From positions 1-32,852 of the IMG/VR virus record IMGVR_UViG_3300040801_002347: a DNA stretch of 32,852 bases. One strand, 5' to 3'. Each line of letters opens with the position of its first letter. The stretch's first letter is position 1. The notes below the pieces were generated by a model. The model worked only from the letters and a program-made list of their open reading frames with translations, was not told where the DNA came from and did not search any database. Origin of the DNA: a virus. Below are positions 8,272 to 17,361 of this stretch, in pieces. Made by a program: the position numbers and the translations under genes.

Positions 8272-10940
8272 TATACACTCACCTCGTCTTTAAGTTTTAG
8301 TGAGAAAAATAAGTCTGAACTACTATTCATCCCAACGGTTGTTACTTCAATGTAGTCACCAGCAGTGAAAGTTTCGGATGTTGTGTCAAATAGACAAACA
8401 TTTGTTCCGTCCACCACGGTGATTGTGCAGAATGTTGTTAAACCATTCTTTTTTAGTATTAATGTTGCGTCTCCACCTGACGGCGCAATTTGTGATCGCC
8501 CTCTGTGTGATCCTGTTCCTGTGGTTGACTCCGTTGCAACAGAATATGCACTCGTTAACATCACGTTAGTTATTGTTGTCGCGTCAGGTAATACACCAGT
8601 AAAGCTCACAGGGATCTCTCTGTATTTAGTTGTTGGTTGCCACCCATTTGTTGAATCAAACGTCAACATGTCACCATCTGATGGAAGAATGGTGCTTGTA
8701 TCAACATCAGTCAAATCATTTAGCACCGAAACGCCACTAGCGGCGTCAACGTATGATTTTGTGGTTAGGACGTCTGGGTCATCACCAGAAACGGTTAGTG
8801 GCATTTTTATTTTCTTGCGTGCCATTATGACATCTTCTTCACCGACAATACCAGCGCCAACTTGCCACTCAAGAACAGGGGTGAAACCACCAGAACCATC
8901 TTGGTCATTTAAAGACCACTTGCGAACGCCAGTGTTCTGTACATATAAACCAACACGATTCATATCAGTACCTGTCGTTAGTTCAGCAAAGGCGTCGCTG
9001 AGCTCTAAGTTAGTGTGAAACCCACCATTGTGTTTAATAATCAACGTTCCTGATTCCATGTACATATCAAAACCAATAGTGCTGTTATATTCCGAAAACG
9101 TTAACTTCGGAGCACCAGTGTTTCCAGCTCTGAAGATATCCACAACTTCTGTGAATGTTTTATTACCAGCGATTTCTTGGTCTGTTGTTAGGTCAACAAA
9201 AGAACCACTAGCAGAATTGTTGTCAACATATTGTTTTGTTGCTATTCCCAACAAGTCGGTTGGATCAGCTGACATTAATACAGGGCCTGTGAATGTACCG
9301 CCCGCTTTTGATACGGAATATGTGTCAACGTACTGCTTGGTAGCAGCTTCCAGAGGGGCTGATGGTGCACCAGACAATACCAACGGACCCGTGAAAGTTG
9401 CTCCTGTGGTTGATACTGAAGTTTGTTCTATTTGTCCAATAGCTGTTTGTACGTTCGTTGCGGTTAGAGCCCCTGTTGGAACAAATAACACTTCACCTGC
9501 TGCATGAGTGTGAAATGCCGAGGCATACGGTCCACCGACAAGGCGAGGATCGTTATCACCCACAACTATTGGAATTGCCGAATTTAACGCTGGTGTTGAC
9601 AACACAACCGCTCCCAATGCAGATGGTGTGGCTGCTGGAAGATTGGTTATAGATCCTGTTGGTCCTTTTGGTCCAACTCCACCCAAACCTTGCTCAAACA
9701 AAATACCCGTTCGTGATAATACACGAGCGACGGGTGGTTTTGAGGTCGGATACAATACAGTATTCGTTACGTGTGGATCTACAGATGTTAGTGTACCATT
9801 ATCAACCCACATTGCAGTTCCAACTGGCAGTGCTGAAAAATCCCAATCATCATTGTAAACTACACCTTGCGGAACAACCGTACCTACTGCGTTTAATACC
9901 AACGATTCCGTAAGAACGGCACATATTGTAGATTGGGCGTCATTGTATTGTGCTGTTCGAATTTCACCTTCACCTGAAAATGCAACGATGGTGTGAGCAG
10001 CCATGGCTACTTCGGTCGATTTAGCTCTAATGACATTTGCTTCAAGCCTGATGGCTGACGACGTTCCTGCATCGATGAAGAATTGGTCCTCAGTGGTGAA
10101 ACAAGTATTATCATCTTTGCGTACAACCTTTCCGCTAGTGAGGTATACGACTCGGCCTGCCAGCACAGATGACGTGTTACCGATCTGTGTTCCTGTGTAT
10201 GCGGGAGCACTTGCTGACACACTTGACAATAATCCATTATTTAAACGGGCGGCAAATACATAATATACCTTCTTCCACGCTGCTCCAACATATTCAAACA
10301 TCTCATTACGAGTTGTGTCAAACCAAACTTGACCAACTCGCAAACCACTAGATTTGTTAGCTGCACCGACGGTAATAGAGAATGCTGAACCGTTGCCTGT
10401 TGTACTTGTCTGTGATAACAACTGTCCGGTGGTAACAACTGTACTACCACGCTCCAATACTTCAAAATCCGTAACATCACCACTTGAGTCAACAGCTGTA
10501 ACAACTATTTGGGCATTGTTTGATAGAGTTATGGTGTCGCCTGCAGCATAAAAGTTTGGCCCTACACCATCACCTCCTGTAAATGTTCCATTGTTTCCAG
10601 AGCCATTATAATCATTTTGCGTTTGTGATGTTCGCAATAATATGGCGTTAGGTTCCGTCGGTTGAACAATAGGTTCAAGGTCCGTATATCCGAACGATCT
10701 TGTAAAGTTTGTTGTGTCGAAATTCCAGTAAAGCCAATAACTAACACCACTGGCGAAAGGTCCGATCCATGCATTAGCAACATTTAAATCTTCGGTGAAG
10801 AGGTAGTTGCTAGATTTATCCGCAACAGCGAGTGTTACAGGTCGGGTGGTGGCTACTATGGATACGTTGCCGAGGCCATTGAAATTGAGAAAACCGCTCG
10901 CCTGGTGGCTGACAATGCCTTGTCTAAATTGAATCCGCAC
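8271..10940 (-). CDS. Large fibre/appendage protein, family A (889 aa), GTG start
   Basis: 889 residues, longest product in the window. The start is GTG at 10940: an in-frame TAG lies directly before it and the protein aligns with its paralogues from the FRQGIV motif onward. GGGAG about 10 nt upstream is the ribosome site. Domains in order: family A head (1 to ~100); a ~100-residue insert (GNNGTFTGGDG...TGNGSAFSITVG) absent from the shorter paralogues; the shared VWFDT/YVFAARL region; a Gly-rich VGPKGPTG patch; TKQYVD linkers with TFTGP repeats; one VDLTT-Q-I-G-KTF motif near residue 605; and a beta-rich C-terminus. Probable long tail fibre or adhesin; specificity cannot be read from the sequence. 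Confidence 0.85.
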   Translation of the reverse strand: MRIQFRQGIVSHQASGFLNFNGLGNVSIVATTRPVTLAVADKSSNYLFTEDLNVANAWIGPFASGVSYWLYWNFDTTNFTRSFGYTDLEPIVQPTEPNAILLRTSQTQNDYNGSGNNGTFTGGDGVGPNFYAAGDTITLSNNAQIVVTAVDSSGDVTDFEVLERGSTVVTTGQLLSQTSTTGNGSAFSITVGAANKSSGLRVGQVWFDTTRNEMFEYVGAAWKKVYYVFAARLNNGLLSSVSASAPAYTGTQIGNTSSVLAGRVVYLTSGKVVRKDDNTCFTTEDQFFIDAGTSSAIRLEANVIRAKSTEVAMAAHTIVAFSGEGEIRTAQYNDAQSTICAVLTESLVLNAVGTVVPQGVVYNDDWDFSALPVGTAMWVDNGTLTSVDPHVTNTVLYPTSKPPVARVLSRTGILFEQGLGGVGPKGPTGSITNLPAATPSALGAVVLSTPALNSAIPIVVGDNDPRLVGGPYASAFHTHAAGEVLFVPTGALTATNVQTAIGQIEQTSVSTTGATFTGPLVLSGAPSAPLEAATKQYVDTYSVSKAGGTFTGPVLMSADPTDLLGIATKQYVDNNSASGSFVDLTTDQEIAGNKTFTEVVDIFRAGNTGAPKLTFSEYNSTIGFDMYMESGTLIIKHNGGFHTNLELSDAFAELTTGTDMNRVGLYVQNTGVRKWSLNDQDGSGGFTPVLEWQVGAGIVGEEDVIMARKKIKMPLTVSGDDPDVLTTKSYVDAASGVSVLNDLTDVDTSTILPSDGDMLTFDSTNGWQPTTKYREIPVSFTGVLPDATTITNVMLTSAYSVATESTTGTGSHRGRSQIAPSGGDATLILKKNGLTTFCTITVVDGTNVCLFDTTSETFTAGDYIEVTTVGMNSSSDLFFSLKLKDEVSV

Positions 10941-10981
10941 CTATTATTTCTCCCTTTTAGACCATCTACGGTTAGTTCCTG

Positions 10982-10989
10982 TATTTATC
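10982..10989 (-). promoter_or_regulatory. Late promoter variant GATAAATA
   Basis: One mismatch from TATAAATA, in the 75-bp gap about 42 nt before the GTG at 10940. Placement fits a late promoter for the 8271-10940 / 6802-8271 pair. Confidence 0.6.
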
Positions 10990-11015
10990 ACCAGGGGTGG
11001 TTTTGTGCAAATATG

Positions 11016-11267
11016 TTACCCAAAAGCCAGTTCCATCACTTCTAATCTGTAATCTTCTGCCATTTCAGCGTCTGCAAACTCCTGTTCATGAGTTTGTCCA
11101 CCAATGGTGTATATTATTACTTTAGACTTAGCTCCAGGTGTGAATGGTGTGAACACATCCGACACGCTCTCGATGGCGCTGGGGCGGATTGTGTGTCGTG
11201 AACATTTAACAACGTCTACCGTACTGGATGGTTTACCGTTCTTTGTCTCTAATTTTATAACTGGCAT
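11016..11267 (-). CDS. Small conserved-looking protein, unknown function
   Basis: 83 residues, no recognised domain. It has a beta-rich centre (SKVIIYTIGGQTHEQEF) and an acidic helical C-terminus (DAEMAEDYRLEVMEL). It sits 13 nt after the 11281-12273 gene in the fibre block and is preceded by AGGGAC as ribosome site. Similar size and position to the 80-residue protein at 20555-20797, but no clear sequence similarity between them. It could be a fibre chaperone or a minor virion component; this is a guess from position only. Confidence 0.7.
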   Translation of the reverse strand: MPVIKLETKNGKPSSTVDVVKCSRHTIRPSAIESVSDVFTPFTPGAKSKVIIYTIGGQTHEQEFADAEMAEDYRLEVMELAFG

Positions 11268-11280
11268 GGTTGGTGTCCCT

Positions 11281-12273
11281 TTATGGTGAGTATGTTACTT
11301 CGCGGTACAGTTCCATTAAAACGGAACACGTCCATACGGTATTTGAATTATTGTCTGCCACAATTCGGGCAAAATAACCAGGAAGCAACTCGGTAGTTTC
11401 ATCTGATGACATGCTGAAATATGTGGAGCAATCTTTGTATATTGGAACTCTGTTTACGTAACGGTGAACGACTTGTTCTTTATCAGACATCTTAAACCGG
11501 CCTGTTCCTTCGAAATTGGGAGTTAAACCTGTGGATGGTGAATAATTCCAATCACCATCCTGCTGAAAAGCTCGGTCAACTAGAACAATTTTGGTTGGAT
11601 CTGCAAATCCATGAGTTCCTGTTCCAGGTCCACTTACGGAATACTTAATCCAATCACCGTCCATAACAAGGTCGAGGTGTGCTACTGTTTGTAGAGGTAC
11701 TGGATATGATACAATCACGCTAGAAATTGTATCCCCAACCCCACCATCAGCAAACTTTAGATACGCTTCGTGCAACCACACCCTACCATATATTGGATTG
11801 AATTCAATATCAATCACAGTCTGGGGCTCGCCTATTGCTGTTTGGATAAACAACAACGGTCCGTTGCCATTGCCTCCAACGTCGTCTGTCATATCATCAC
11901 CAGCACCCGACCACACAGCAAAAGTATCACCACCTTCTATTTCAGGTTTGTATGATGCGTGAACCGCTATAGGATTACCGGCAAGTTTCGATTTTGGAAA
12001 GTTGTCATTGATATCAACTTTGATTTCACCTATATTTGACTGCACTACCCCCTTTGCTGAATATTCATCAACAAGCAACTGTTCCGTTGCAGTCATTGGT
12101 AGTATAGTCCCGGAAGTTCCATCCCACTTCCAATAAGACGTCGGAACGCCTTCGACAGCCGAAAAGTCAGGATCGTGTGCCCATTCGCTTAATGGATAAT
12201 CCACTTCATTGGCATCGTATGCAATCGGATATTGTAGGTTAGCTTCGGGAGTCTTTTTTATTGCGATAGTCAT
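11281..12273 (-). CDS. Virion appendage protein, family D (330 aa)
   Basis: 330 residues, no enzyme motif. The N-terminal ~75 residues (AIKKTPEANLQYP ... WAHDPDFSAVEGVPTSYWKWDG ... MTATEQLLVDE) are paralogous to the start of the 12273-13064 protein (IRKTPDVNG ... WDFDPDVTKLEAANIPQKHWKF ... MTDAEKLAVNQ). The rest is beta-rich, with ISSVIVSYPVPLQTVAHLDLVMDGDW resembling a jelly-roll or carbohydrate-binding type fold. Its ATG overlaps the stop of the upstream gene by one base (TAATG). Probably a receptor-binding or decoration subunit; confidence in function is low. Confidence 0.8.
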   Translation of the reverse strand: MTIAIKKTPEANLQYPIAYDANEVDYPLSEWAHDPDFSAVEGVPTSYWKWDGTSGTILPMTATEQLLVDEYSAKGVVQSNIGEIKVDINDNFPKSKLAGNPIAVHASYKPEIEGGDTFAVWSGAGDDMTDDVGGNGNGPLLFIQTAIGEPQTVIDIEFNPIYGRVWLHEAYLKFADGGVGDTISSVIVSYPVPLQTVAHLDLVMDGDWIKYSVSGPGTGTHGFADPTKIVLVDRAFQQDGDWNYSPSTGLTPNFEGTGRFKMSDKEQVVHRYVNRVPIYKDCSTYFSMSSDETTELLPGYFARIVADNNSNTVWTCSVLMELYREVTYSP

Positions 12274-13064
12274 TATGATGAGGTCTCTTCGTTGATGCTG
12301 ATGATATCATATCTAAATGTTGACATAATGTATCTGGTCGCTGTGATATTACCCACAGGTTTGATGTATAGTGATAACCACCCATCAGCTGGCATTTGAT
12401 AATCTAAATTGATCGTTCGACGGTGATGCAAATTCATGTTACCAGTGAATGGAAGGTCCCAGTTTGGTGTGTCGACAGGATTCATAAACATGTCGTTCAG
12501 TAGTATTGTATTAGTCATATTAGCATCACCCGATAGTCCCGTTCTCCACTTATCCGGATTTGTTGGAAATCTAGCATATACACGTATATTAAAGTCTGTT
12601 ACTTCATTGCTGTTGGATCGTGCGTTGAAAGTCAGGCGGCGGACTGTTTCACCTTTATCCAAAATAATACCTTGATGCTCCCACTCGAGTATAGGATTAT
12701 CAGCCTTTCCACCACTCTCGGCGAATTGATAATAGTTGCTTCCGTAGTTGTCATCACTACTGGAGATCCAACGATTGTCTGTATAACAGTAGAACCGTCC
12801 AGATTGTTGCTGAACGTACATGTATTCAGCGTGTTCTGGTAGTAAGCTCTGGTTAACAGCAAGCTTTTCAGCATCAGTCATCTCGACAACGTCTGGTGCT
12901 ACAAACTTCCAGTGCTTTTGTGGAATGTTTGCAGCTTCAAGTTTAGTAACATCAGGATCGAAATCCCAATCATCCCTACTCAACTGATTGCTTCTAACAC
13001 TCGTAACGTATTCGTATATTCCATTAACGTCAGGAGTTTTTCTAATCGCGTTTACAATAGGCAT
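12273..13064 (-). CDS. Virion appendage protein, family D (263 aa)
   Basis: 263 residues. It shares the ~75-residue KTP...WxxDPD...WKW/F...MTxxEKLxV head with the next gene, then continues with a different beta-rich body (EWEHQGIILDKGETVRRLTF ... NLDYQMPADGWLSLYIKPVG). The arrangement of shared head and divergent body suggests two subunits docking at equivalent sites. It overlaps both neighbours by one base (TAATG), so the three genes from 14563 to 11281 form one coupled operon. Confidence 0.8.
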   Translation of the reverse strand: MPIVNAIRKTPDVNGIYEYVTSVRSNQLSRDDWDFDPDVTKLEAANIPQKHWKFVAPDVVEMTDAEKLAVNQSLLPEHAEYMYVQQQSGRFYCYTDNRWISSSDDNYGSNYYQFAESGGKADNPILEWEHQGIILDKGETVRRLTFNARSNSNEVTDFNIRVYARFPTNPDKWRTGLSGDANMTNTILLNDMFMNPVDTPNWDLPFTGNMNLHHRRTINLDYQMPADGWLSLYIKPVGNITATRYIMSTFRYDIISINEETSS

Positions 13065-14563
13065 TATTCTAATCTCTCAATTGACAGGAAGCTGGTGCCG
13101 GAAGATCCAAGTGTAGTGGCGGTTGTGTTATTGGAATTTCTAATGCCGCGGACGTCTACTTGTTGCCCTGCTGTAATCTGGAACAATTCGTCACAAAACA
13201 TGGAACCGTGGTTATCGCCTGACCCGCTTCTAATGTAGCTGTTCTGTATGGCGCCGACGGGTAGTCCATTAATATGAACTCGCATATTAATTAAGTTCCG
13301 AACTCCAGAAGACCTGATATACATGGCATATGACACTTTGTACCAGCCAGTTTCTGTTACTGTGATGCGGCTGTTTACAGTATCTACTGTATACAAACCA
13401 GCAACACCATTGTTAAACACTTGTGTTCCACACAACGGAATAATAGTGTATGAAGTAGTATTAAAGTTTGTTGTGGTGTTGGTGTTGATTGCTTTAACTA
13501 TTTCAAGCCGCGGACGCCAGGCTGCGCGACCAAATGTGTTTTCGGAAGTCAACACTTGGCCAACTGCACCCGATCCAACTTCTTGTTGGAGTTGGCCGTT
13601 TGCTATCACAAATTCACCATTTTCTATTCTAACATCGCCATAAGTAGGCGCACCCGCGGTTCTGTTGGCATTAAATGATATATTATCATCAACTCCCAAT
13701 ATGCGAATATAATCCAAGTAGTTTGCCCCGTCTTCACGACGAAGAATTAGCGTGGATTCACCTGCCGCACCGGCTGTATCCTTTTCGAGTAACCACATTC
13801 TCCGGTCTGTGCCGCCAGGACCAGCAACCGTATTTGTCATTCCAACTATCGATCGAGAAAACTGATCAGAACTATCGTTAATCATATCAACAGCAGCTCC
13901 TCCACTCCCCATTAGTGTAAAGAATCCACTCTGGAGAGTTGCTATCTCATTATTAGCTTGCTTCCACGAAAACCCAAGGGCGACATCACCCACAGGGCCA
14001 TATGATCCAAAGCTGCTTTCAAACTGAGGTGCTGTTGGTGTGCCTGTCCCAATAGTCTGGAAGCTGATGTATGGAGGATCATCGTCTTCGTCAACCATCT
14101 TAATATATGGCGTATTTCCATCATAAGCGTATGATATCCACCCACTAATATTAGCTGCGGTTCGGTTAAAATAAGTCGTCAATCCATCAACTTCACCCGA
14201 AGCGATAACTTCAATATATAGCGGGGCTGTGGTGATACTTGACTGAAGTAATGTATCGCCTCCAATGTTAACCATGTTGGTAGCATTTACGCCACGTATT
14301 TCCAGTGTGCGGTCGTTTTCGTTTCTGATAATATCAGACGATCCGTCAAATGCACCGGCTGTATTGAATTGTAAGCTTCCCACAGGAGCTGCTGGATTAC
14401 CACCTGTGCCCACAGTGGGTTGATCAATCCATTCTAGGTCATAGTCGTTTGCTGTTGATGCTTTCGCTAGTAATTGTCCTAACGTTCCAGCAGGCGGAAT
14501 AATATCTACCCCGTCGAGTTGGGGCATTTTAGCGAAATTATCTTTGCCTTTTACGTTTGCCAT
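13064..14563 (-). CDS. Fibre protein with C1q-like C-terminal domain
   Basis: 499 residues. The head contains PPAGTLGQLLAKAS...DYDLEWID, a short segment common at fibre domain borders. The centre holds beta-repeat material (NDRTLEIRGVNATNMVNIGG ... YGDVRIENGEFVIANGQL). The last ~140 residues resemble a C1q/TNF-like jelly roll: TETGWYKVSYAMYIRS, NMRVHINGLPVG, LFQITAGQQVDVRGIR, SFLSIERLE. C1q-like trimeric heads occur on many phage fibres and adhesins and would bind the host surface; that assignment is by eye. The ATG at 14563 lies 18 nt after the previous stop. Confidence 0.8.
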   Translation of the reverse strand: MANVKGKDNFAKMPQLDGVDIIPPAGTLGQLLAKASTANDYDLEWIDQPTVGTGGNPAAPVGSLQFNTAGAFDGSSDIIRNENDRTLEIRGVNATNMVNIGGDTLLQSSITTAPLYIEVIASGEVDGLTTYFNRTAANISGWISYAYDGNTPYIKMVDEDDDPPYISFQTIGTGTPTAPQFESSFGSYGPVGDVALGFSWKQANNEIATLQSGFFTLMGSGGAAVDMINDSSDQFSRSIVGMTNTVAGPGGTDRRMWLLEKDTAGAAGESTLILRREDGANYLDYIRILGVDDNISFNANRTAGAPTYGDVRIENGEFVIANGQLQQEVGSGAVGQVLTSENTFGRAAWRPRLEIVKAINTNTTTNFNTTSYTIIPLCGTQVFNNGVAGLYTVDTVNSRITVTETGWYKVSYAMYIRSSGVRNLINMRVHINGLPVGAIQNSYIRSGSGDNHGSMFCDELFQITAGQQVDVRGIRNSNNTTATTLGSSGTSFLSIERLE

Positions 14564-14581
14564 GTTAGTATATATCCGGAG

Positions 14582-15199
14582 TTAAATAATCAGTTGATGG
14601 GTTTGTGTAATCAGATCCGTTCCCACGATGGAAATTGTATCTAATCCATAATCGCAGTGCCAATGTGTGTCGGTGGCTTCGTTTGGTGGGGTTGCTATTC
14701 GAAATCTGATAACTGTAGATGCGTTAGTCACAATTCCTGTCAAGTCAACCTCTCTCAATACCCAAACATCAGTACCATTAGTAGCAATTTTATCAGGATC
14801 AAGTGGTCCACCGAAAGTGGCTCTTGTTATCCACCCCGCTCCGTTTTCGTTTGTTTGAAATTCACACACTGCATCATTATCGTTCCCGCGTTGGTTTGTA
14901 TAAAAAGAAACGACCACATTGTCGGTGGATGCATCAAACGGGGCAATCAGTGTCATCGTCCAGAATTCTATTGCTGTTGGGAAGTTTCCAGTTGAAGATT
15001 CTGGATACACGAAACCATTGGTTCCGCCTTGCCCACCTGAAGGCCCAACACCTACCGATGGTGTTCCTCCCGAGGCTTGATACGTCCAGCGACGGTATTG
15101 ATTTACAGCTGTTTGCAATCCACCCCCAGCTGGGGCGTCAAAAGACCAGTCAGATGCTTGAGCACTCGTTGACCAATTATATAAAATATTAAAGGCCAT
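14582..15199 (-). CDS. Beta-sandwich (MAM/jelly-roll-like) virion protein
   Basis: 205 residues, opening directly with MAFNILYNWSTSAQASDWSFD. The alternating pattern (IEFWTMTLIAPFDASTDNVVVSFYTNQRG ... WVLREVDLTGIV...STVIRFRIATPP ... DYGLDTISIVG) resembles the MAM/laminin-G type sandwich found in adhesive proteins, where a bystander ending in WHCDYGLDTISI is typical. It has no fibre shaft, so it may be a tip subunit. Its start overlaps the upstream stop by one base (TAATG). No specific family is claimed. Confidence 0.75.
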   Translation of the reverse strand: MAFNILYNWSTSAQASDWSFDAPAGGGLQTAVNQYRRWTYQASGGTPSVGVGPSGGQGGTNGFVYPESSTGNFPTAIEFWTMTLIAPFDASTDNVVVSFYTNQRGNDNDAVCEFQTNENGAGWITRATFGGPLDPDKIATNGTDVWVLREVDLTGIVTNASTVIRFRIATPPNEATDTHWHCDYGLDTISIVGTDLITQTHQLII

Positions 15200-17097
15200 T
15201 ATTGTGTATACTCAATAAACATCGTCATTGATAAATTTTGCGGAGCACCGTTAACAGCTGTAACTACCAGTGCTAGTTGGTCATCATTTGATAGCACGAT
15301 GTCAGCAGGATCTGTATTGGTTGCGGTTGTTGTGGCTAACATGTTAGTGAATCCAGGCACATCAGCTCCATTGCGTTGCAGTTTAAATGTGACAGATGTG
15401 CCGCCATTTATTCTATAACGACATTTGACGAGTGCGGCTGTTTGTCCTGCTGCAAAGGACACAAACATTGGTAATATAAATCCTGTTTGTCCAACAGGGA
15501 CTTGTATTGGTCCAGAGATGCCCCACGTATGAGGTACACGGTACACGTGTGTGTGTCCCGTGGCAGTAGTTTTGCTGTTGAGTTGTGTTTGTATGTTTGA
15601 AGTGACGTTGTCGAGACGTCCCAATTCGGCTGGTGATATTGAAGTTGTTCCAGCTAAAATAGCGAAGTTGTTCATATCCAAAACACCACCAAGTTGTGGA
15701 GATGTATCGCTAACTACATCAGATATTCCTCCACCCGGAATGGATACTACAACCTGGTCGGGTGATGGTTCGGTGACTGTTACACCCGCACCGACGAAAT
15801 TCATTTGTGCGACGTCTGTTGTTAGGGAGGTTCCTTCGTCTTGTATCGTTAATGCTGCACCAGGGCCTGGAGGTCCTTCTTCTCCTTGTGGTCCTGATCC
15901 AGACACGACATTACACACGATATCTTCTACATTCCCATCAACTACTACTCGAATCGTATTACCGTCAAGAATTTCTGTGTATTCTGCTTCTATTTGTCTG
16001 TTGTCAGCGAATTCACGCAGGTGTACCGCAATGCTTGTGGTGTCTAGATTATGAGCGAAGTCGTTGTAATATAAATCACCAGACAATAATGTCCAGGTAT
16101 TCATTCGTTTCGATGCACCACCTGCTGCTGTATTGGCAACGACGTCACCGTACCGCAACTCACCTACAGCATTTACGTACAGAGCTTTTGTTGTTGTTCC
16201 ATCGTCTCTTGAGTTTGGGTATGCTGTCAGTTCGAGTGTGTTGTTTAATCTAGTTTGTTGAAATCCAAACACTGCGGCAGTAGCACCACCCGCAGCAATA
16301 CCCAACTCATTGTTGTTAGGTCTATACAATCCAGTATTTTCGTCGTTGTTGAATGAAAAACTTGGATTTAATTCGGTACCGAAACTCGTCTCAACAACTC
16401 CCGTCCCAGTAATCACAAGACCACCAGAGTTAGTAAAAATCACATCTGATGTTCCATCCATCACAAGATCCCCCGATCCTGTTTGGAACTGAATAAAGGA
16501 GCCAGGTGCAATCAGCAACGGACCTGTCATCGTGTCACCAACTTTCTTCACATATTGTGTATGGGGATCGCCCGTCGTTAAGTTGGACAGCGATGAGTGA
16601 TTAATTGTTGGTATATTACCGGCGTCAATGTTAGTTGCGCCTTGATCAATAGTCCAATCAATGTTCCCGTTAGGATCATAATTGGTTAGATTTATTATGT
16701 TCAATTCTGATTCAATTTCAGCAGCTACTTCACTGGGGGTAGCACGCACGAAATTGGTACCTGTGTATCGTAAGTACGTTCCTGGATTTGTTAAATCTAC
16801 GTCTATCGCATCCGCTATTCGTCCACCTGGTGGCATCCTGTAGTGTGTGTCATTATGGGTTTGGACAGCTACTAACGCGTCTGCAATTGATAAATCCGTG
16901 GTATCATCCAGTGGATCTTTAACCACTATGGAAGCTGAAGTTATTAGTGCGTTTAAATCCCCAACCGCACCACTAACTGCAACAGCCAATGCATCAGCTT
17001 CGATAGCTAGATCCATTGACCCGCCGTCAGCAAGTCCAAAGCCCAGATCACCTATATCTAGCTCCGTACCTGATATGTTTTGAATTACCAATCCCAT
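15199..17097 (-). CDS. Fibre protein, family C, with short collagen-like tract
   Basis: 632 residues. The N-terminal ~90 residues (LVIQNISGTELDIGDLGFGL ... IVVKDPLDDTTDLSIADALVAVQTHN) are paralogous to the start of the 17362-19890 protein. Following parts: SLSNLTTGDPHTQYVKKVGD fibre linker; DENTGLYRPNNNELGIAAGG, a common fibre module; a short collagen-like GPQGEEGPPGPG near residue 405; GGVLDMNNF; and a C-terminal ~110-residue beta domain (HTWGISGPIQVPVGQTGF ... TMFIEYTQ) probably acting as the tip. Collagen-like triplets in phage fibres usually link trimeric domains. The ATG at 17097 follows a GAAGGCTGGGG ribosome-site region. Confidence 0.85.
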   Translation of the reverse strand: MGLVIQNISGTELDIGDLGFGLADGGSMDLAIEADALAVAVSGAVGDLNALITSASIVVKDPLDDTTDLSIADALVAVQTHNDTHYRMPPGGRIADAIDVDLTNPGTYLRYTGTNFVRATPSEVAAEIESELNIINLTNYDPNGNIDWTIDQGATNIDAGNIPTINHSSLSNLTTGDPHTQYVKKVGDTMTGPLLIAPGSFIQFQTGSGDLVMDGTSDVIFTNSGGLVITGTGVVETSFGTELNPSFSFNNDENTGLYRPNNNELGIAAGGATAAVFGFQQTRLNNTLELTAYPNSRDDGTTTKALYVNAVGELRYGDVVANTAAGGASKRMNTWTLLSGDLYYNDFAHNLDTTSIAVHLREFADNRQIEAEYTEILDGNTIRVVVDGNVEDIVCNVVSGSGPQGEEGPPGPGAALTIQDEGTSLTTDVAQMNFVGAGVTVTEPSPDQVVVSIPGGGISDVVSDTSPQLGGVLDMNNFAILAGTTSISPAELGRLDNVTSNIQTQLNSKTTATGHTHVYRVPHTWGISGPIQVPVGQTGFILPMFVSFAAGQTAALVKCRYRINGGTSVTFKLQRNGADVPGFTNMLATTTATNTDPADIVLSNDDQLALVVTAVNGAPQNLSMTMFIEYTQ

Positions 17098-17133
17098 ATT
17101 ATACCCCAGCCTTCGTTTTTGCAGCCATACACG

Positions 17134-17141
17134 TATTTAGG
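17134..17141 (-). promoter_or_regulatory. Weak late-promoter-like CCTAAATA
   Basis: Two mismatches from TATAAATA but with the same AAATACG continuation as the box at 20825-20832. It lies about 37 nt before ATG 17097, the right distance for a late promoter. Confidence 0.3.
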
Positions 17142-17274
17142 TGCTTTAGACCGATCGTGGCACTTCCTAGTTTTACCAGAGCATATTCACCACAACTGGC
17201 AAATGTTGGAGGTAGTTTGCGGTGATGAATATTTCGCGTTCTGCGTTGGACGTGACTGCGTTTTATATTTTTAG

Positions 17275-17308
17275 CCAAACCCACATAACAGATGTTATGT
17301 GGGTTTGG
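17275..17308 (-). terminator. 16-bp inverted repeat after the 17362-19890 gene
   Basis: Perfect repeat CCAAACCCACATAACA / TGTTATGTGGGTTTGG separated by 2 nt (about 14-15 bp of usable stem). It lies 53 nt after the stop at 17362. The sequence that follows on the minus strand is A-rich, not a U-tract, so it is not a textbook intrinsic terminator. It could also be a protein-binding palindrome. Confidence 0.5.
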
Positions 17309-17361
17309 GTGTTCGTATGATGAATAAGTCATTACACGGTTGCGCTAAACCTGTTGCCGTG

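Larger units (their letters stand above)
17098..17361. other. 264-bp gap: hairpin, weak promoter, doubtful small ORF
   Basis: The longest gap in the window. It holds a 16-bp inverted repeat (17275-17308) and a weak late-promoter-like CCTAAATA (17134-17141). A 77-codon minus-strand frame (17099-17332) runs through the hairpin and ends 1 nt before the next ATG. I could not find a tRNA cloverleaf here. Confidence 0.5.

Noticed and set aside
17099-17332. 77-codon minus-strand frame in the 264-bp gap, ending next to ATG 17097
   Set aside because: It runs through a 16-bp inverted repeat, shows no domain or convincing coding bias by eye and has no clear ribosome site. Kept only as a note under the gap.
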